Below are positions 49,655 to 59,000 of a stretch of DNA of 64,000 nucleotides, one piece after another. The stretch comes from Alsobacter ponti (GTDB lineage Bacteria; Pseudomonadota; Alphaproteobacteria; Rhizobiales; Beijerinckiaceae). Both the position numbers and the translations under genes were made by a program. Under the pieces are notes generated by a model. The model worked only from the letters and a program-made list of their open reading frames with translations. It was not told the origin of the DNA and ran no database searches. The stretch covers positions 372,001 to 436,000 of the forward strand of contig NZ_JANCLU010000001.1 of NCBI RefSeq assembly GCF_024294805.1, read 5' to 3'. Position 1 is the stretch's first letter. The number at the start of each line of letters is the position of its first letter.

Positions 49655-50512
49655 TCAGACGAAAAGCGCGAGTTTCTGCACGGGATCGAGCGCGTCGATG
49701 GCCGCGAACGGCTGGAGCCGCGGGTCCGCGTCCGCCTCGGCGGGACGCAAGGCGGGCGACGGCCGGGGCTCCGGCCTTGTGTCCCGCGCGGGCGGAACCG
49801 GAGCGCGCGGCAGCGCCAGCGGCGGCGGGGCGACCGCGAGGTCCTCGACGAAGACGACCCCGCCTTGCTCCTCCGGAACCAGCGCCGCCGCTTCCGCGCG
49901 CGGCGAAGCGGCGGACCCGGCCGCGTCCGGCTCGCTGATGAGCGACTGCAGCCGGCCCTCGATGAAGCGCAGCACGCCGATCAGCCTGCGCACCCGCGCG
50001 GAGTTGAGCGCGTGCTGGCTGGAGGCGCGATAGATGTCGAGCGCGCGCCGGTCGAGTTCGTCGCAGGCGGGCCCCGCCTGGCCGCTCTCGCGCAGCAACC
50101 AGGCGATCTCCTGGACGCGCTCGGCCGCGCCGAACACCTCGCGCTGCGACGCTTCCGCCGACTCGACGAGCGCGTCGTAGAGGGCGCTGCCCGGGTCCAT
50201 GGCGGCCTGCCCGGCAGGGGCGAAGGTGGCGGCGATCTCGCCGCGCGTGCGCCCGATGGTGTCGGCCATCAGCCGGATTTCGCGGCGCAGCCGCATCGCG
50301 TCGCGCGCCGCGTCGCCGGAGGGGGGCGTCTGTTCGCGCACCGTGTCCTCGAGGCGCGAGATGGCGGCGAGCAGCGTCGTCGTGTCGGCGTGGCGGTTGC
50401 GCCGCGCGTACTCGGACAGGAACCAGCGCCCCCGCGCCGTCTCCATCACGGCCGCCTCGATCGCCTCGTAGTCCTGCGGCGAGAGCGGCGGCTTGCTGTC
50501 TCCATCGGTCAT
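49655..50512 (-). CDS. Conserved alphaproteobacterial protein of unknown function
   Basis: 285 residues. N-terminal block EAAVMETARGRWFLSEYARR and ADTTTLLAAISRLE, a helical middle (about 70-190) with heptad-like spacing that may form a coiled coil, and a Pro/Ala-rich C-terminal third (about 200-270). No enzyme motif. The opening block is one I associate with conserved rhizobial proteins, sometimes labelled CheZ-like; not certain. The start at 50512 is chosen over an upstream frame extension. Confidence 0.65.
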   Translation of the reverse strand: MTDGDSKPPLSPQDYEAIEAAVMETARGRWFLSEYARRNRHADTTTLLAAISRLEDTVREQTPPSGDAARDAMRLRREIRLMADTIGRTRGEIAATFAPAGQAAMDPGSALYDALVESAEASQREVFGAAERVQEIAWLLRESGQAGPACDELDRRALDIYRASSQHALNSARVRRLIGVLRFIEGRLQSLISEPDAAGSAASPRAEAAALVPEEQGGVVFVEDLAVAPPPLALPRAPVPPARDTRPEPRPSPALRPAEADADPRLQPFAAIDALDPVQKLALFV

Positions 50513-50621
50513 GGCGGGGTCCGGACGGCTCGTGCGGCCCGGCCGAATCGGCCCGGGCCCGAAGTCCAGACTAGCCAATTCGCCGCACCGCCGCGCCGGC
50601 CGGCGGCGCTTTGCTGGGGAT

Positions 50622-51608
50622 TCAGCCCCAGAGCGCGGCGGAGGGCGGGTAGACGACGCTGCCCTCGTAGCGCAGCCCGTCCTCGCGGTCGCGCGCCAGC
50701 AGCAGCGGCGCGTCGAGGTCCACGAAGCGCGCGCCGCCGGTCAGCAGCATGGCGGGGGCCATCGCCAGCGAGGTGCCGAGCATGCAGCCGACCATGACGC
50801 CGAAGCCGAGCTCGCGCGCCTGCGCCGAGAGCTCCAGCGCCTCGGTGAGGCCGCCCGTCTTGTCGAGCTTGACGTTCACCGCGTCGTAGCGGCCGGCGAG
50901 CGAGGCGAGGCCGTGCACGCCGTGCACGCTTTCGTCGGCGCAGATGGGGATCGGATGCGGGATGTCGGCCAGCACGGCGTCGTCGTCGGCGGGCAGCGGC
51001 TGCTCGATGACTTCCACTCCGGCGGCCACGCAGGCGGCGATCTGGCGGGCGAGGTCGTCGGGCCGCCAGCCCTCGTTGGCGTCGACCAGCAGCGTCGCGT
51101 CGGGCGCGGCGGCGCGCACGGCCGCGATGCGCGCGGCGTCCTCGGCCCCGCCGCCCAGCTTCACCTTGAGGATAGGCCGCTCGGCCGCGCGCCGCGCGGC
51201 CTCGGCCATCGCCTCCGGCGCGCCGAGGCTGATCGTGAAGGCGGTGGTGGCGGGACGCACCCGGTCGATGCCCGCGAGGACGTGGGCGGGGATGCCGGCC
51301 GTCTTGGCCTCGAGGTCCCACAGCGCGCAGTCGAGGGCGTTGCGGGCCGCGCCGGGGGGCAGCACCGCCGCCAGCTCCTGGCGGGAGCCGCCGCGCTCCA
51401 GCAGCAGGCGCGCCGTCTCCATCGCCGCCGTCACCGACTCGACGCTCTCGCCGTAGCGCGGATAGGGCGTGCACTCGCCGCGCCCGCGCGCCGAGCCTTC
51501 CTCGATCGTCGCCGTGACGACCACGGCCTCGGTGCGCGAGCCGCGCGCGATCGTGAAGGCGCCCGCCACGGGCCAGCTCTCGACGGCGATGGTGAGGCTG
51601 CGCTTCAT
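50622..51608 (-). CDS. dgcA: Dipeptide epimerase (L-Ala-D/L-Glu epimerase type, enolase superfamily)
   Basis: 328 residues with capping domain and TIM barrel. Catalytic lysines in LKVKLGG and NVKLDKTGG; metal ligands Asp in LLVDANEG, Glu in EQPL and Asp in CADES; the late DLDAPLLLA is the DxD motif of dipeptide epimerases. It epimerises L-Ala-D-Glu from murein peptide recycling so it can be degraded. Intact. Confidence 0.88.
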   Translation of the reverse strand: MKRSLTIAVESWPVAGAFTIARGSRTEAVVVTATIEEGSARGRGECTPYPRYGESVESVTAAMETARLLLERGGSRQELAAVLPPGAARNALDCALWDLEAKTAGIPAHVLAGIDRVRPATTAFTISLGAPEAMAEAARRAAERPILKVKLGGGAEDAARIAAVRAAAPDATLLVDANEGWRPDDLARQIAACVAAGVEVIEQPLPADDDAVLADIPHPIPICADESVHGVHGLASLAGRYDAVNVKLDKTGGLTEALELSAQARELGFGVMVGCMLGTSLAMAPAMLLTGGARFVDLDAPLLLARDREDGLRYEGSVVYPPSAALWG

Positions 51609-51789
51609 GGCCTGCCTTTCGCTGATGACGGCCCGCGAGCCTCGTCGCCGGCCGCCATCAGCCTGAAAACGCGGGCGTTCCTGTTGGTTCCCGCACGGCG
51701 CCGGTTGCCCGACTCGCGGCGGAGCTTCACGATAGAAGCGCGAGGCGACGACCTCAACCGACCATCCCTCACGGAGCCATGCCGCCCGA

Positions 51790-52923
51790 ATGGACGACAC
51801 GCCCGGGTTCTCAGTCGAGCGAAGCGACGGTGCGCTGCGCCTGTCGCTGACGGGCGCGTGGACCGCGGCCGCGGCGGAAGCCGTGGAGGAGACCGGCGAT
51901 CGGCTGCCCGCCGAGGCCGGGGACGCGAAGCGCGTGGTGCTCGACCTCTCGGGCGTCAGCCGGCTCGACACGCTGGGCGCGTGGGTGGTCGACCGCGCGC
52001 GGGCGCGCCTGGCCGGGGCGGGGGCCTCGGCCGAGTACGACGCGCTGACCGAGCCACAGCGCATCCTGCTGCACGAGACGGCCTGGCACGACCTGACGCC
52101 GCAGCAGCGGGCGCGGGGCTCGGTGCTCGTCAACACGCTGTCGGACGTCGGGCAGGCGGTGGTCAATGCCGGCCGCGACGTGGTCGGCGGCGTCGCCTTC
52201 CTCGGCGCGCTGGTGGCCGCCATCGGGCGGGTGGCGACCAATCCCAAGCGCTTCCGCATGACCTCGGTGGTGTTCCACCTGGAATCGGTCGGATTCCAAA
52301 GCGTGCCGATCATCGCGCTGATCTCGTTCCTGGTCGGCTGCATCATCGCCCAGCAGGGCATCTTCCAGCTGCGGCGTTTCGGCGCGGTCGCCTTCGTCGT
52401 CGACCTCACCGGCATCCTGGTGCTGCGCGAGCTGGGCGTGCTGCTGACCTCCATCATGATCGCCGGCCGGTCCGGCTCCGCCTTCACGGCCGAGATCGGC
52501 TCGATGAAGATGCGCGAGGAGATCGACGCGCTGCGCGTCATGGGGCTGGACCCGATGGAAGTGCTGGTGCTGCCGCGCATCCTGGCGCTGGTGCTGGCGC
52601 TGCCCATGCTGACCTTCCTCGCCGACCTCGCCGCGCTTCTGGGCGGCGGGGTGGTGGCGTGGATCTATGGCGGCATCGGCAAGGAGGTGTTCCTGTCGCG
52701 GCTGCAATCGGCCATCGCGCTCAACACCTTCATGGTGGGTCTCATCAAGGCGCCGTTCATGGCGCTGGTGATCGGCGTCATCGCCTCGATCGAGGGCCTG
52801 GCGGTGAAGGGCTCGGCCGAGTCGCTCGGCCGGCACGTCACCTCGTCGGTGGTGAAGGCGATCTTCATGGTCATCGTGGTGGACGGGCTGTTCGCCATGT
52901 TCTTCGCCGCGATCAAGTATTGA
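51790..52923 (+). CDS. mlaE: MlaE-family ABC permease with N-terminal STAS domain
   Basis: 377 residues: a STAS domain (about 8-100, VVLDLSGVSRLDTLGAW), then the MlaE permease (about 125-375) with five to six helices and the EIGSMKMREEIDALRVMG loop. First gene of an mlaEFD plus lipoprotein operon that moves phospholipids between inner and outer membranes. The fusion of STAS (MlaB-like) to permease replaces a separate mlaB gene and is common in alphaproteobacteria. An ATG at 51790 is used. Confidence 0.92.
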   Translation: MDDTPGFSVERSDGALRLSLTGAWTAAAAEAVEETGDRLPAEAGDAKRVVLDLSGVSRLDTLGAWVVDRARARLAGAGASAEYDALTEPQRILLHETAWHDLTPQQRARGSVLVNTLSDVGQAVVNAGRDVVGGVAFLGALVAAIGRVATNPKRFRMTSVVFHLESVGFQSVPIIALISFLVGCIIAQQGIFQLRRFGAVAFVVDLTGILVLRELGVLLTSIMIAGRSGSAFTAEIGSMKMREEIDALRVMGLDPMEVLVLPRILALVLALPMLTFLADLAALLGGGVVAWIYGGIGKEVFLSRLQSAIALNTFMVGLIKAPFMALVIGVIASIEGLAVKGSAESLGRHVTSSVVKAIFMVIVVDGLFAMFFAAIKY

Positions 52924-52930
52924 GGCGCGG

Positions 52931-53740
52931 ATGGCGGCGGAGCGCGACGAGCCGGGACGCAACGCGGAGCGGGAGCCGCTCATCAGCGTGCGCGACCTCG
53001 TCGTGGGCTTCGGCGACCGCCTGGTGCTGAACGGCCTCAACCTCGACATCATGCGGGGCGAGATCCTCGGCTTCATCGGCCCCTCGGGCTCGGGCAAGTC
53101 GGTGCTGACACGCACCGTGCTGGGGCTCACGCCGAAGCAGTCCGGCTCGATCACCACGTTCGGGGTCGACCTCGACGAGGCGTCCCGCGCCGACCGGCGC
53201 GCCGTCGAACGGCGCTGGGGCGTGCTGTTCCAGCAGGGCGCCCTGTTCTCCTCGCTCAGCGTCCTGCAGAACGTGCAGGTGCCGATGCGCGAATATCTCA
53301 AGCTGTCGGACGGGCTGATGGACGAGCTCGCCATGCTGAAGCTCGAGATGGTGGGCCTGAAGCCGGACGTCGGCGAGAAATCGCCGTCCGAGCTCTCCGG
53401 CGGCATGATCAAGCGCGTGGCGCTGGCGCGCGCTTTGGCGCTCGACCCGGACATCGTCTTCCTCGACGAGCCGACCTCCGGCCTCGACCCCATCGGAGCG
53501 CAGGACTTCGACGAGTTGATCTCGACCCTTCAGAAGACTTTGGGGCTCACCGTTTTCATGGTAACGCACGATCTCGGCAGCCTCTATTCGGTTTGCGATC
53601 GCATCGCGGCGCTTGGCGACGGCAAGATCCTGAAGGCCGGAACCATCGACGAGATGCTGGAGTCCGACGATCCGTGGCTGAAGAGCTATTTCCACGGCAA
53701 GCGGGCGCACTCGATGGCCGACGCGGAGGCACGACACTGA
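52931..53740 (+). CDS. mlaF: MlaF-family ABC transporter ATPase
   Basis: 269 residues. Walker A GPSGSGKS, signature LSGGMIKR, Walker B IVFLDEPTSGLDP, His switch VTHDL. It powers the MlaE permease. Seven bases after mlaE and one base before mlaD. Confidence 0.94.
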   Translation: MAAERDEPGRNAEREPLISVRDLVVGFGDRLVLNGLNLDIMRGEILGFIGPSGSGKSVLTRTVLGLTPKQSGSITTFGVDLDEASRADRRAVERRWGVLFQQGALFSSLSVLQNVQVPMREYLKLSDGLMDELAMLKLEMVGLKPDVGEKSPSELSGGMIKRVALARALALDPDIVFLDEPTSGLDPIGAQDFDELISTLQKTLGLTVFMVTHDLGSLYSVCDRIAALGDGKILKAGTIDEMLESDDPWLKSYFHGKRAHSMADAEARH

Positions 53741-53741
53741 C

Positions 53742-55265
53742 ATGGAAACCCGCGCCAACTACGCCCTGATCGGCTTGTTCACGCTGGCGGTGGTGGCGGC
53801 GGCGTTCGGCTTCGTGTTCTGGTTCTCCGGCAAGGACGCCGGGGCGACGCTGAAGCAGTACCGCATCATCTTCACCGGCTCGGTCTCCGGCCTGCAGCGT
53901 GGCGGGCAGGTGCTCTACAACGGTTTGCAGGTGGGCTCCGTCACCAACCTCAACCTGCTCCAGGACGATCCCAGCAAGGTGGTCGCGCTGGTCGAGATCG
54001 ACGCCACGACGCCGATGAACGTCGACACGCGGGCCCGGCTGGAGTTCACGGGCCTCACCGGCGTGGCCTCCATCCAGCTTACCGGCGGCGCGCCGGGCAG
54101 CCCGCCGCTGGTCAGCAAGGACCCGAAGCAGCCGCCGGTGATCCTGGCCGACCGCTCGGATTTCCAGGATCTGCTGGAGAGCGCCCAGCGCCTCGCCAAG
54201 AAGGCCGACGACGTGCTGACGCGCGCCGACCAGCTGTTCGCCGACAACGCCGGCTCGATCAGCAACACCGTGCGCAACATCGAGACGTTCTCGGACGCGC
54301 TGGCGCAGAACTCGCCGGGCATCGCGCAGTTCATGACCTCGACCGGCAACGCGGCCGACAAGATCGCTTCGCTGGCGGTCGACCTGCAGAAGCTCTCCGA
54401 CAGCCTCGACCGCGTGGTCAAGGCGATCGACCCGGCCGAGGTGAGCAAGATCGTCTCGGACGTCGGCAAGGTCACCTCCTCGGTCGCCGACCAGAGCGAC
54501 AAGATCGGCGACATCGTGCGCAATGCCAGCGAGCTGACCGGCCGGCTCAACGACACCTCGGTCAAGCTCGACGAACTGATCGGCGACGCCTCCGCCGCGT
54601 TCAAGGCCGTCGACCCGGACAAGGTGGCGCGCGTCGTCGACGGGCTCGACAAGTTCAGCACCACGCTGGGCGAGAACAACCAGCAGGTCGCCGAGGTGAT
54701 CCGCAACGCCAACGAGCTAACCGCCAAGCTCAACAAGGCGGGCGACCGGATCGACGGCGTCCTCGCCGACGCCGGCTCGGCCCTCAAGAGCCTCGACGCG
54801 GCGCTGAAGGGCGTCGACGGGACCAAGGTGGCGCGCACCATCGACAATGTCGACCGCTTCACCACGGCGCTCGGCGCCAACTCGGACAAGGTCGACGAGA
54901 TCGTCCGCAACGCGCAGGAGCTCTCCGCCAAGCTCAACCGCTCCGCCGACAAGGTGGACGAGGTGCTGACGAGCGCGCAGAACTTCCTCGGCTCCGACAA
55001 GACCCAGGGCGCGCTCAACAGCATCACCGACATGGCGAAGTCCATCCGCGTGCTGGCCGACAACCTCGACAAGCGCACCGCGGAGATCACCGCCGGCGTG
55101 TCGCGCATCACCGGCCCCGGCCTGCGCGACTTCGAGAGCCTGACCCAGGAGGGCAAGCGCACGCTGGGCGACCTCAGCCGCACATTGCGCAGCCTGGAGC
55201 GCAATCCGCAGCAGCTCATCTTCGGCGCCAAGCCCTCCATCCCCGAATATGGTGGGCGCCCGTGA
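53742..55265 (+). CDS. mlaD: MlaD-like MCE protein with long helical repeats
   Basis: 507 residues: one N-terminal membrane helix (about 7-25), an MCE domain (about 36-120; GLQRGGQVLYNGLQVGSVTN), then about 300 residues of amphipathic helix with three related units of roughly 70 residues sharing VIRNANELTAKLN-like cores (IVRNASELTGRLN, VIRNANELTAKLN, IVRNAQELSAKLN). It binds lipid and spans the periplasm; the repeats suggest an elongated needle or barrel like PqiB/YebT-type MCE proteins. Much longer than E. coli MlaD. Confidence 0.9.
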   Translation: METRANYALIGLFTLAVVAAAFGFVFWFSGKDAGATLKQYRIIFTGSVSGLQRGGQVLYNGLQVGSVTNLNLLQDDPSKVVALVEIDATTPMNVDTRARLEFTGLTGVASIQLTGGAPGSPPLVSKDPKQPPVILADRSDFQDLLESAQRLAKKADDVLTRADQLFADNAGSISNTVRNIETFSDALAQNSPGIAQFMTSTGNAADKIASLAVDLQKLSDSLDRVVKAIDPAEVSKIVSDVGKVTSSVADQSDKIGDIVRNASELTGRLNDTSVKLDELIGDASAAFKAVDPDKVARVVDGLDKFSTTLGENNQQVAEVIRNANELTAKLNKAGDRIDGVLADAGSALKSLDAALKGVDGTKVARTIDNVDRFTTALGANSDKVDEIVRNAQELSAKLNRSADKVDEVLTSAQNFLGSDKTQGALNSITDMAKSIRVLADNLDKRTAEITAGVSRITGPGLRDFESLTQEGKRTLGDLSRTLRSLERNPQQLIFGAKPSIPEYGGRP

Positions 55266-55930
55266 CGCCGACGTCCTCCCTCTCCGCGAGCCCCATCCGC
55301 GCCATGCACGAGCCGAGCCCCGCGAGCCCCATCGCAAGCCGCCCCGCCCGGGGTTCCGCCATCGCCCGCGCCGGGGCGTGCCTCGCCGGGCTGCTTCTGC
55401 TCGCCGGCTGCGCCGGCTCGGGGCCGGTCGCCACCTACGATCTGTCGCTGCCGCGCGGCGCGGCGCGGCAGGCGGCGGGCGGCGCGCAATTGCTGGTGGC
55501 CGAGCCCGTCGCGCTGCAGACGCTGGAAGGCGACCGCCTCGTCGTGCGCGGCGAGGACGGCTCGACGAGCTTCCTGGGCGGCGCGCAGTGGTCCGACCGG
55601 CTGCCGCGCCTCCTGCAAAGCCGGCTGGTGCAGAGCTTCGAGAACGCCGGCAAGGCCGTGGGCCGCGCCGGCACGGGCCTGACGGCCGACTACGTGCTGG
55701 CGGCCGACATCCGTTTCTTCGGCGTCGAGACGCGCGCCGGGGGCGCGCAGGCGGCGATCGAGATTTCCGCCAAGGTCGTCGACAACACGGGCCGCATCGT
55801 CGCCTCGCGCGTGTTTCGCGGCGCGGCGCCGCTGGCGGAGGTCGCCGGCCCGCAGGCCGCCACGACGCTCGATGGCGTGATGACGCCGATGCTCACCGAG
55901 ATCGTCCGCTGGGTGGGCTCGCGCGCCTGA
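55262..55930 (+). CDS. ABC-type transport auxiliary lipoprotein (PqiC/MlaC-position)
   Basis: 222 residues with lipobox LLAGC (about residue 48) after an unusually long N-terminal leader; a start at 55304 (MHEPS) would shorten it. The ABC_trans_aux domain follows (about 55-215). The GTG overlaps the mlaD stop (GTGA). Outer-membrane partner of the MCE transporter, as PqiC is for PqiB. A bidirectional terminator ends the operon. Confidence 0.85.
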   Translation: MTPTSSLSASPIRAMHEPSPASPIASRPARGSAIARAGACLAGLLLLAGCAGSGPVATYDLSLPRGAARQAAGGAQLLVAEPVALQTLEGDRLVVRGEDGSTSFLGGAQWSDRLPRLLQSRLVQSFENAGKAVGRAGTGLTADYVLAADIRFFGVETRAGGAQAAIEISAKVVDNTGRIVASRVFRGAAPLAEVAGPQAATTLDGVMTPMLTEIVRWVGSRA

Positions 55931-55969
55931 GCGCGGATCGCGGCCGGACCGGACCAGAACGAACCACAA

Positions 55970-56002
55970 AAAAGGGCGCGGAGCCCGGCTCCGCGCCCTT
56001 TT
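55970..56002. terminator. Bidirectional terminator between the Mla operon and the giant gene
   Basis: AAAAGGGCGCGGAGC-CCG-GCTCCGCGCCCTTTT, a perfect 15-bp inverted repeat between convergent genes. Confidence 0.93.
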
Positions 56003-56023
56003 ATTTGGCTGGACGCCTTGGGC

Positions 56024-59000
56024 TCAGCCGAGGCGGCCGCTGGCGTGGGCCAGCATGGTGAAGACCTTGCCTTCCTCCGACGTCATGACGGAGCGGAACA
56101 TCGGCGAGGCGCGGTCGCCGGGGACGATCTCGTCCAGCAACTCCTCGAACTTGTCGAGATAGGCGTTTACCGTCTCGCGGAAGGCGGCGTCGCGCGCGTA
56201 GCGGCGGCGGAAGTCCTCGAAGCGGGCCGCTCCGATCTCCGTGTAGAGCTCGGACGTGAACACGTCCGGCTCGCCGCGGGCGTGGCGGGCCCACATCTGG
56301 TCGGCCATGTCCTGGCGAACCATGCCGGCGATCTCGCGCGACAGCGAGCCGAGCGACGGCACCGCGGCGCGCGCGGCGTCCGCCTCCGGCGCGGCCGGCG
56401 CGGGGTCCTCGGCCGGCACAGGCGCGGCGGACGGAGCCGAAGCGGGCGCGGGCTGCTCGGCCGGGGCCGGGCGCGCGTTCACCGTCGGCATCGGCTTCTG
56501 CTCCTCCTCGTCGCGCGAGGCGCGGGCGAGCAGTTCGGACAGCCACTTGCCGCTGCGCGGCGCGGCCGAAGCCTCGCGCGTCGGGGCGGGGCGCGGGGAC
56601 GCCGGGCGGGCCGGCGCGGCCGGGGCCTCGGCCGGCTTCTCGGCAGCGCGGGCAGGGGAGGCGACAGGCGCGGGCTTCGGCGCGGCGGCCTGCGGCTCCG
56701 GCGTCTCGGACCGGGCAGGCGTGGCCTTCACCGTCACCACCGGGGGACGCGGCGAAGCGTTCGGCGTCTCCGCGCGCGGCGGCGGCGTCACCATCACGGA
56801 CGGAGCGGCCTGCACGGTGATCGTCGGCTTGGCGAGCGCCGGGGCAGGCGCGATTGGGGCAGGCGCGACTTGGGTAGGCGCGATTGGGGCAGGCGCGACT
56901 TGGGCAGGCTGCGCCGCAGTCTCGACGGCCCCGCCGCCGGAGGCGGCGCGGCGCGGCTGCTCGGCCTCGGCGCGCGCCACGTCGGCGCCCGTGTCGGACC
57001 GGCGCACCAGCGCGGTGAGTTCGGAGAGCGCGCGGATCTGGTCGGCCACGACGCGGCGCATGGCGGCGGTCGTGTCCTGCGTCTCCTGCGGGATTTCCAG
57101 CACGCCCCGGCGCAGCTCGGCGCGGGTGGCGTCCAGTTCCTCCTGCACGCGGGACGTCAGCGAGCGCAGCTCGCCGGCGGCGTCGCGGAAGCGGCCGGTG
57201 GCGGCGGACAGCGCCTCGCCGGTTTCGGTGAGCGTCTGCTCCAGTACGGCGCGCAGGGCCGCGGCGGTGCGCTCGCGCTCCGCGGCGGAGGCGGTGCGCA
57301 GGTGCTCGAACTGCTCCGTGAAGCGCTCCGCGCCGGTGCGGGTCGCCTCCTCCAGCAGCGTGCCGAGCTGGCGCGCCCGCTCCTCGGCGGCGCGCAGGGC
57401 GTCGTCCATGCGGCGGCTGAAATCGGCCGACACGGCCTCGACGGTCTTGGAGCGCTCGGCGATCGCGGCCAGCATCTCCTCGAGGCCGGACCTGCGGGCC
57501 TCGAAGGTGGCCGCCACGCGGTGCTCGATCTCTTCCATCGAGGCGGTGGTGTCGGCCAGCGTGCGGGCATGATCGCGCGTCGCGAAGGCGACGGAGCGGC
57601 CCTGCTGCTCCAGCCGCTCGAACAGGTTCGCGGCCTCGCTCAGCGTGCTCTCGGAGAGGTTGCGCAGCGCCTCGACCTGGGCGGAGGCGCGTTCGGCCGT
57701 GGCGTTGGCTTCGGTGGTGACGGACGCCATCGCCTCCTGCAACGCGGCCAGGCGCTCGCCCAGCGTGCTCTCGACGAGGCCGAGATTGTCGCCGGCCCCG
57801 GTCAGCAGCGTCTCGAGCTGCTGGCTGGCCCCAACGATGCGCTCCAGGCTGCCGCCCATCTCGCCGCGCAGGCGCTCGGTGGTGGTGACGAGCCGGCCGA
57901 TGGCGCGCGACGCTCCGTCTTCCATGGCGGTCTGCAACTGCGCGGTGGAGATCTCCACCGTGCCGGCCAGCGTGGCGCTGCGCTCGCGCAGGGCCTCGGA
58001 CACGGCGGCGACGCGCTCTTCCAGGGTGCGCGCCAGGCCTTCGCCGGCGGTGGACAGCTCCTGCGTCGCGGCCTGGCTGGCCTCGGCGATGGAGCGGCTG
58101 GCGGCTTCGCCCAGTTCGGCGAGGTCGCGCGTCACGGCCTCGCGCGTCTCCGCCAGGCCCTGCGAGGCGGTGTCGCGCAGGGCGGTGAGGCCCAGCGTGG
58201 TCGCCTCGCCGAGTTCGGCGAAGCGGTCGGCCGCGGCGCGGCCCTGCTCGGCGATCTGCGAGACGAGGCGCTCGCCCTTTTCGGAGAACAGCGCCTCCAG
58301 AGCCTCGGCCTGCTGGCCGAAGGCGGCGCGCACGGCTTCCGTGCCGGTGGCGAGGCGGTTGGCGGCGACGCCGCTGATCGCCTGGAGGTCGCCGACGAGG
58401 CGACCGCCCTTCTGGCTGATGACGATGTCGAGCGAGCGCGTCTGTTCGGTGAGCGTCGCCCCGAGGTTCTGCGTTCCTTCCGTCACGGACGCGATCAGCG
58501 CCTGCGCCGAGGCTTCGAGCGCGGTGCCGAACTCGGCGCCGCGCTGCTGCAGCGTGGCGGCGACGTCCTGCGTGCCGCGCGCCAGCGTCTCGGAGACGCG
58601 GCGCTCGGAGTCGGCGAACAGCGAGCCGAGCTGGCCCGCGCGCTCGTCCAGCGCGCCGGAGAGGGAGGCCGCGCCGCCGTTGATCGTCTCGGCGAGACGG
58701 CGCTCGGAGTCGGCGAACAGCGAGCCGAACTGGCCCGCGCGCTCGTCCAGCGCGCCGGTGAGGGAGGTCGCGCCGCCGTTGATCGTCTCGGCCAGACGGC
58801 GCTCGGACTCCGCGAACAGCGAGCCGAACCGGCTCGCGCGCTCGTCCAGCGCGCCGCTGAGGGACGTCGCGCCGCCGTTGATCGTCTCGGCGAGACGACG
58901 CTCGGACTCGGCGAACAGCGAGCCGAGCTCGTGAGTGCGGGCCGCGAGCGCGCCGGCCATGGCCTCCGCGCCGCCGCCGATCGTCTCGCGCAGCTGCCGT

